A stretch of 8,561 nucleotides of DNA, from NCBI GenBank assembly GCA_003645115.1, contig QNEG01000050.1:1-8561 (forward strand), given 5' to 3'. The notes beneath the pieces were generated by a model. The model saw nothing but the letters and a program-made list of their open reading frames with translations, did no database searches and had not been told where the DNA came from. Positions 6,901-8,561 of the stretch are shown piece by piece (the stretch's first letter is position 1; each line of letters opens with the position of its first letter). Source of the stretch: a bacterium (GTDB lineage: Bacteria > UBP14 > UBA6098 > B30-G16). A program made the translations under genes and the position numbers.

Positions 6901-7767
6901 ATCATTATCATACAGGACCCCGATGGAGTGGTGGATAGCTCTATCGCTATTACCGTAAATGGTGAAACGCTACAACTCGGCGACGAGGGGCTTCTATTCA
7001 CTGGAGACACATTGTTCTATATTCCACCAGTGCCGTTTGATGATGGTGAATTCATAGAAGTATGCCTTACAGAGGCGGAAGATAATCTTGGCAATGCGAT
7101 TACCGAGGATGTATGCGTGCGATTCTGGGTGGATTATTCAGCGCCAGAACTTGTGCAGACCATCCCCGCAAATGGCGTGTTGGTTAGCGACCTGGCTCAA
7201 GATATTGTCCTGACATTTTTCGATTATCCCGCTGGAGTGGATACATCTACTCTGGAATTGGAAATAAATTCGGATGCTATCTCGCATAACAGCATTATAT
7301 GGACTTTCTCGGGAGATACTGTTCATATACGATACATTCCCGAAAATGACAGTCGAGTATTTGCGCAGGGAGATACCATAATCGTGGATGTTTATATTAC
7401 CGATACCACTGCGTATTGTGCGGATAATATCGCCGATACCAGTTTCCTGTTCTACACCGAACCCGATGTGGGCTGTTATATTCGTCCCAATCCATTTACT
7501 CCCAATACCGATGGTTACAATGATATTACTGTATTCGATTATCCGGGAATGTTCTCTCACAGTGCAGAATTTATAGTATTCGACATAAGAGGAGTGGAGG
7601 TGTATCGTGCCGAAATTGGTCCAGTGGAAAATTTCCAGCAAATCGAAAATAGAAAATGGAACGGAATGGACAATGAGAACAATCCACTTCCTCCAGGAAT
7701 ATATATGTATGTGATTACTTATCGTGGGGAATTAGTGTGCAGTGGAACAGTGATTATTGCCAGATAA
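973..7767 (+). CDS. Giant secreted multidomain protein: PKD-like and alternating Ig-like domains with a C-terminal sorting-like domain
   Basis: The product has 2,264 residues from the GTG at 973 (2,272 from the weaker ATG at 949; residue numbers here count from that ATG). An N-terminal signal peptide has basic residues, a leucine-rich core (about 15-23) and a cut near S-L-A-S (26-29). No Cys follows the cut, so it is not a lipoprotein. The order is: unrecognised Trp/Met-rich region (35-315), CARDB/NEW3-like beta domain (316-424), two PKD-like domains (428-592), then 14 Ig-like domains in seven A-B pairs (594-2175) interrupted by a third PKD-like domain (1014-1100), and a sorting-like C-terminal domain (2176-2272). 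No transmembrane anchor, LPXTG motif, RTX repeat or catalytic motif is visible. The composition is very acidic, with no lysine between residues 563 and 2236 and about 62 cysteines by hand count. The protein is most likely surface-bound or released, acting as an adhesin, stalk or matrix component. The architecture is well supported, but the function and ligand are unknown. Confidence 0.85.
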   Translation: MIKFTKILFLILLLTNISLASDPGIDKESMAPPDATMETMVIERLENGYVAVDVDMDGDDGNYEEGADISGGSGYVKLTFSWPGDGWTQWMMFYVDGITSKTQYGSSLMPASDTQYVNWVDTTAVIQWDDWNGVMIRTEFHPVSLGATPGQIEQIKYKVVMKPVDGSSHNCGAMIFFDTMINANDGAPISTSYGYSGVAEIFYAPDIPSIWRAYEVGFPPGPGEIQALGILTGYEATMPDVFWYGYWSDGVGLGWATAAWAAATGGGFTDSATMVKWSERPIASDDSLVCVTYYGIGNFETMEVMVNHTPPIISPGCDGTMNPDTTHFNFMIINNGTAEICNAVATLEATGFNHLSTPNPLNIGTIAGYGGSYVVDWDVQFDPAIWGTYQEYIFTLSFDDCSGGDSTIVDTFEIYIPHPSDIEVNLTVDDSILCMGDTANLNASFSGTYGTANYTWSPSYGLSDPYALDPQAFPEVTTTYTFTVTDSNGCVGVAYITIVIDQIFAEAGSEANICAGDSIMIGGVPTASGGIPPFDYTWTPSVGLSDSTIANPYAKPDTTTMYYVEIVDANGCVAMDSVLISVSQAPYAYFIIPDSCGGITSCNPPEFELIVADPDSVVDPVMFGAYIDDVWFTYSDGVFDYSDTILTITPIGTFVHGETVLVELTQYRDFEGCAGEAVSCSVIVDAQPPLAIMTNPIPGGSIMDPSPTIQIQIQDEPAGIDTNSFEYISVYLNGTPVSGFSYSWSEPFLELSGFSFADGGTVMVCLDSLWDTPDYDYCPPNDTSSCWSFVVTTGDVNAFPVEPTDMQSTACDDQSLSIQLWGSVNPVEPATILLTVDGIPYTVDSSSLIYSDTDSMLTFDPGGTFWEDNDTICISLWAEDIYGGGMEDTMRYCFITDFSPPYIINAIPAEDETVTTLPPSFQFDILDEITGVDSILVTIDDSIVLGIDSACVDFDGTTFSFDAECAGIYYPPDEDVEICVNALDSPDLCTPNELDTCWTFVVSMICSLVADAGEDIDMCIGSSAILGGIPVATDGTPPFEYLWTLDDGSFVSDEGHPEVFPTEPTTYILTVTDSLGCVDSDTVFVNAHNCEGPTANIIRPEDGLWSSCDSEYIQIAINDSDGVVDTTIVIRVNTIEYTVDSVQVDWSEPILTFTPSTPFSDGDTVYVDLISAEDIHSNSLEGAPISWRFYIDYSPPSIWGEVPTAGSTISESFISFSLRLDDAGSGVDTSSILVSIGDYTFSYSDTCFHANPGPGEAFTIITIDSLCLPMNPCDTMLVNVLVTDTTDYCEDNVLDTSWILYTDCNPPSAEIIYPGESLWYSCVDDSVVVNVLDIEPGVDTLSLFISATDGAGYFESAGWGSPGFYYDVPSGLLVWHPATPFPDLGNIMITVNATDILGNSMDPLVWTLFMDRIPPTVLEFHPGCDSTIFTVVPDIYIIAADSGCGEITPTLSVDGLLYTDFEFIGDTIRLSPSIAPVFSGGDTVEFCWNLEDCAGDICIPNSIDTCCTFYVAAGGPVVVIHNPADSDYVACDSFSVYMTISDNDGIIPDSVQISVEIDGTPYILNLTSPEIDYTEFPDSITLQWTPSSITDGMEVTVSVISAYDSLYNSLSYSDEIAFIFDFSPPEFSNISPADDEIVEILTPTICADISDDGSGVDWSAVSITVNSIDYDTTNPAIDVDLGIGRICFNPAVLGTSWAGGDTIDVCISAADSPDTCGPNLNDTCWSFSIATGGPQVQVISPAESVIVACQPDSIIWIAADHNGIDWNQLEIVLWADDDSFYFTSESDEVYTEFLDGADSMAIYLEIPSGLADGTEIQTCLVTLPDSLGNPTDTTCIYFMVDYNEPDFDIISPADGDTVHSNQPLAIVELNDLGSGVNESMIVITVDGVEYYVDGTCLTYFEADDSLVFDPAECGIAWSGGSEVEICLYSEDFADSQFCGPNILDTCWHFWIAAEAPQVEIIRPMDSSVTSCSPDTIIIIIQDPDGVVDSSIAITVNGETLQLGDEGLLFTGDTLFYIPPVPFDDGEFIEVCLTEAEDNLGNAITEDVCVRFWVDYSAPELVQTIPANGVLVSDLAQDIVLTFFDYPAGVDTSTLELEINSDAISHNSIIWTFSGDTVHIRYIPENDSRVFAQGDTIIVDVYITDTTAYCADNIADTSFLFYTEPDVGCYIRPNPFTPNTDGYNDITVFDYPGMFSHSAEFIVFDIRGVEVYRAEIGPVENFQQIENRKWNGMDNENNPLPPGIYMYVITYRGELVCSGTVIIAR
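1051..1893 (+). other. Unrecognised N-terminal region of the giant protein
   Basis: Residues 35-315 lie between the signal peptide and the first beta-sandwich module and match no family I can name. The region is rich in Trp, Tyr, Met and Gly (for example DGWTQWMMFYVDG and DVFWYGYWSDG) and holds most of the protein's few lysines. It has only two cysteines, unlike the rest. An acidic loop at residues 61-72 has EF-hand spacing. As the distal, compositionally distinct end of a long repeat protein, it is the best candidate for the binding head. That role is inferred from position only. Confidence 0.5.
1894..2220 (+). other. CARDB/NEW3-like beta-sandwich domain
   Basis: Residues 316-424 begin with HTPPIISPG and contain NFMIINNGTAEICNA, followed by a statement-like strand pattern ending in YIFTLSFDDC. 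The 'intervening noun' pattern of N-N-G-T-A-E with flanking strands is typical of CARDB or NEW3-type domains that sit between functional modules in secreted proteins. The region has three cysteines. The family name is a style match, not a profile result. Confidence 0.4.
2230..2724 (+). other. Two tandem PKD-like domains
   Basis: Residues 428-509 and 510-592 share a pattern: a Cys before a G-D (LCMGD, ICAGD), a W-x-P core (YTWSPS, YTWTPS) followed by GLSD, a T-T-x-Y strand, and a terminal NGCV. The two cysteines of each module sit where many FCB-group PKD-like domains have a disulfide. The layout matches the 'C-x-G-D ... Y-x-W ... T-x-Y ... D-x-x-G-C' style of large Bacteroidota adhesins. These modules act as spacers or carbohydrate/protein-binding beta sandwiches in known relatives. 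Confidence 0.75.
2728..7473 (+). repeat. Array of 14 Ig-like domains in strict A-B alternation
   Basis: Seven two-domain units fill residues 594-2175, about 100-110 residues per domain. Approximate starts are A1 2728, B1 3031, A2 3358, B2 3667, A3 4249, B3 4552, A4 4888, B4 5212, A5 5518, B5 5839, A6 6172, B6 6502, A7 6838 and B7 7141. A domains carry an invariant [SA]C about 12-20 residues in, and end in a strand such as WRFYIDYSPP. B domains open with PP or EP and S-P-A-D-G-like turns, carry G-S-G-V-D or a variant before a V-D-G-like hairpin in most copies, and end in C-x-P-N-x-x-D-T-C-W-x-F or a variant. The copies are well diverged at both protein and DNA level, so this is an old duplication and not an assembly artefact. 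Boundaries are placed by eye. Confidence 0.8.
3988..4248 (+). other. Third PKD-like domain inserted in the Ig-like array
   Basis: Residues 1014-1100 lie between B2 and A3. The module resembles the second PKD-like domain closely: AGEDIDMC against AGSEANIC, ILGGIP against MIGGVP, GTPPFEYLW against GIPPFDYTW, and LGCVDSD against NGCVAMD. It has the same internal Cys pair plus one extra Cys at each edge (residue 1014, and the NCEG just before A3). It probably arose by copying from the N-terminal pair. Confidence 0.7.
7474..7764 (+). other. C-terminal domain resembling a gliding-motility/type IX sorting domain
   Basis: The last 97 residues (2176-2272) contain NPFTPNTDGYND, then FDIRGVEVY, WNGMDNENN, LPPGIYMYVITY and a final GTVIIAR. 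This order (N-x-F-T-P-N-x-D-G-x-N-D, I-F/D-x-R-G/W-G, W-D/N-G, L-P-x-G-x-Y-x-Y, x-I-x-R) is that of the 'gliding motility-associated C-terminal domain' and related FlgD-Ig-like sorting domains. In Bacteroidota such domains send proteins through the type IX system. No type IX component is encoded in this window, so export by that route is inferred. Confidence 0.7.
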
Positions 7768-7825
7768 ATTTTTCATAAACCGATGGATATTAAAATATAA
7801 GATTGCGAGAAAATGGAATATTACT

Positions 7826-8561
7826 ATGGATGAGCGAAAAATAGAATCGGTGGGTATCTATGCTAATATGCATAAGAGAGGAGTTATCCAGGTCGCTCGG
7901 AAATTGCTCGATATGCTTGCCGAACTGAATGTGGTTTGCGAATGCGAACTGGCAAAGGCATTACAATTAGAGCGTAAGGCAAATTTTTCTGGGTTGGGAC
8001 AATGTGATATAGTGATAACATTAGGTGGCGATGGCACTGTGTTGGAATCTGCAAGAAATCTGGCGAAATACGATGTCCCTATACTGGGAGTAAATCTGGG
8101 CAGATTGGGTTTTCTCACAGAATTACTTCCCACAGAATTGGAAATTGCTATCCCGGAAATTGTTGGTGGAAAATTTACAATAGACAGTCGAATGATGCTG
8201 GAAGCTAAAATATTGGATTATTCTGGCGAAACATTAATCGGTTTGAATGAAGTTACCATAGATAAAGCCGGCTCACCTCGAACACTGCATTTCAATGTAA
8301 TCGTTTCCGGGAATGCGATCAGCCATATCGCTGCGGATGGTTTCATAGTTGCGACACCGACCGGTTCCACCGCTTATTCTATGGCATCCGGCGGTGCGAT
8401 TGTGGTTCCAAGTATGAATGCATTATTGCTGACCGCTATAGCTCCATATACTCTGGCAATAAGACCACTTATAGTTTCGGGTGATGACATAATCAGGATA
8501 GAATATAAGAATCGTGATGAAAAAAATCCGCCAAATCTCACCGTAGATGGACAGGTGACTA
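7826..8561 (+). CDS. nadK: NAD kinase (ATP/polyphosphate-dependent), 3' end outside the window
   Basis: The first 245 codons are present, with no stop before the window edge. Bacterial NAD kinases usually have about 280-300 residues, so perhaps 40 are missing. The enzyme phosphorylates NAD to NADP in the cytoplasm and is the only route to NADP in most bacteria. The family motifs appear in order: LGGDGT (residues 66-71, phosphate-donor loop), GVNLGRLGFL (88-97), SRMMLEA (121-127), NEV (141-143, NAD-ribose binding Asn-Glu), DGFIVATPTGSTAYS (171-185), SGGAIV, and DGQ at the cut end (241-243). All key residues seen so far are intact. The ATG at 7826 is preceded only by a weak GGA 8 bases upstream. 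No upstream in-frame ATG, GTG or TTG is better placed, and the protein starts directly with the expected first strand (VGIYANMHK). The giant gene ends 58 bases upstream on the same strand; the gap has no convincing hairpin. Confidence 0.95.
   Translation, partial: MDERKIESVGIYANMHKRGVIQVARKLLDMLAELNVVCECELAKALQLERKANFSGLGQCDIVITLGGDGTVLESARNLAKYDVPILGVNLGRLGFLTELLPTELEIAIPEIVGGKFTIDSRMMLEAKILDYSGETLIGLNEVTIDKAGSPRTLHFNVIVSGNAISHIAADGFIVATPTGSTAYSMASGGAIVVPSMNALLLTAIAPYTLAIRPLIVSGDDIIRIEYKNRDEKNPPNLTVDGQVT

Noticed and set aside
2728..7473. Recent DNA-level tandem repeat or assembly artefact
   Set aside because: The repeat is seen at protein level; the copies differ strongly in nucleotide sequence and length, so collapse or false expansion is unlikely.
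7138..7641. Antisense open frame of 167 codons across the end of the giant gene
   Set aside because: It lies fully opposite well-supported Ig-like and sorting-domain coding sequence and its translation resembles no family. Many similar antisense frames occur along this gene because of its codon use.
7768..7825. Terminator or promoter between the giant gene and nadK
   Set aside because: No inverted repeat with a T-run is visible. TTTTCA and TAAAAT are only 15 bases apart and the segment is simply AT-rich, so neither can be claimed.
7858..8133. Antisense open frame opposite the NAD kinase gene
   Set aside because: The + strand here encodes intact NAD kinase motifs (LGGDGT, NLGRLGFL), so the antisense frame is a shadow.

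Overview
The window carries three genes on the + strand, in tight series: a small MscS-type mechanosensitive channel (48-899), one giant secreted multidomain protein (973-7767, about 80% of the window), and the 5' part of an NAD kinase gene that runs off the right edge (7826-8561). I see no RNA gene, insertion sequence, CRISPR array, phage gene or strong terminator. The two gaps between genes are short (73 and 58 bases) and AT-rich, so co-transcription is possible, but the three products share no pathway.

The likely source is a bacterium of the Bacteroidota/FCB side of the tree or one of the related uncultured candidate phyla. The basis is the architecture of the giant protein: Sec signal peptide, PKD-like modules with paired cysteines, a long array of bacterial Ig-like domains, and a C-terminal module resembling the 'gliding motility-associated' or type IX secretion sorting domain. 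This is an inference from domain style. The MscS and NadK genes do not fix the phylum.

The giant protein is the point of interest. After the signal peptide come an unrecognised Trp/Met-rich N-terminal region with an EF-hand-like loop, a CARDB/NEW3-like beta domain, two PKD-like domains, and 14 Ig-like domains in strict alternation of two types, A and B (seven A-B pairs). A third PKD-like domain interrupts the array after the second pair. The sorting-like domain closes the protein. Two patterns go beyond routine annotation. First, about 1,670 consecutive residues contain no lysine. Second, nearly every domain of the A/B array holds an odd number of cysteines, with an invariant Cys near the start of each A domain. 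This suggests that neighbouring domains are stapled by inter-domain disulfides into one rod. The most likely role is a surface or extracellular adhesin, stalk or matrix protein. No substrate can be read from the sequence.

There is no recognisable secretion, defence or biosynthetic system besides this protein, so the novelty lies in its construction rather than in a gene cluster.
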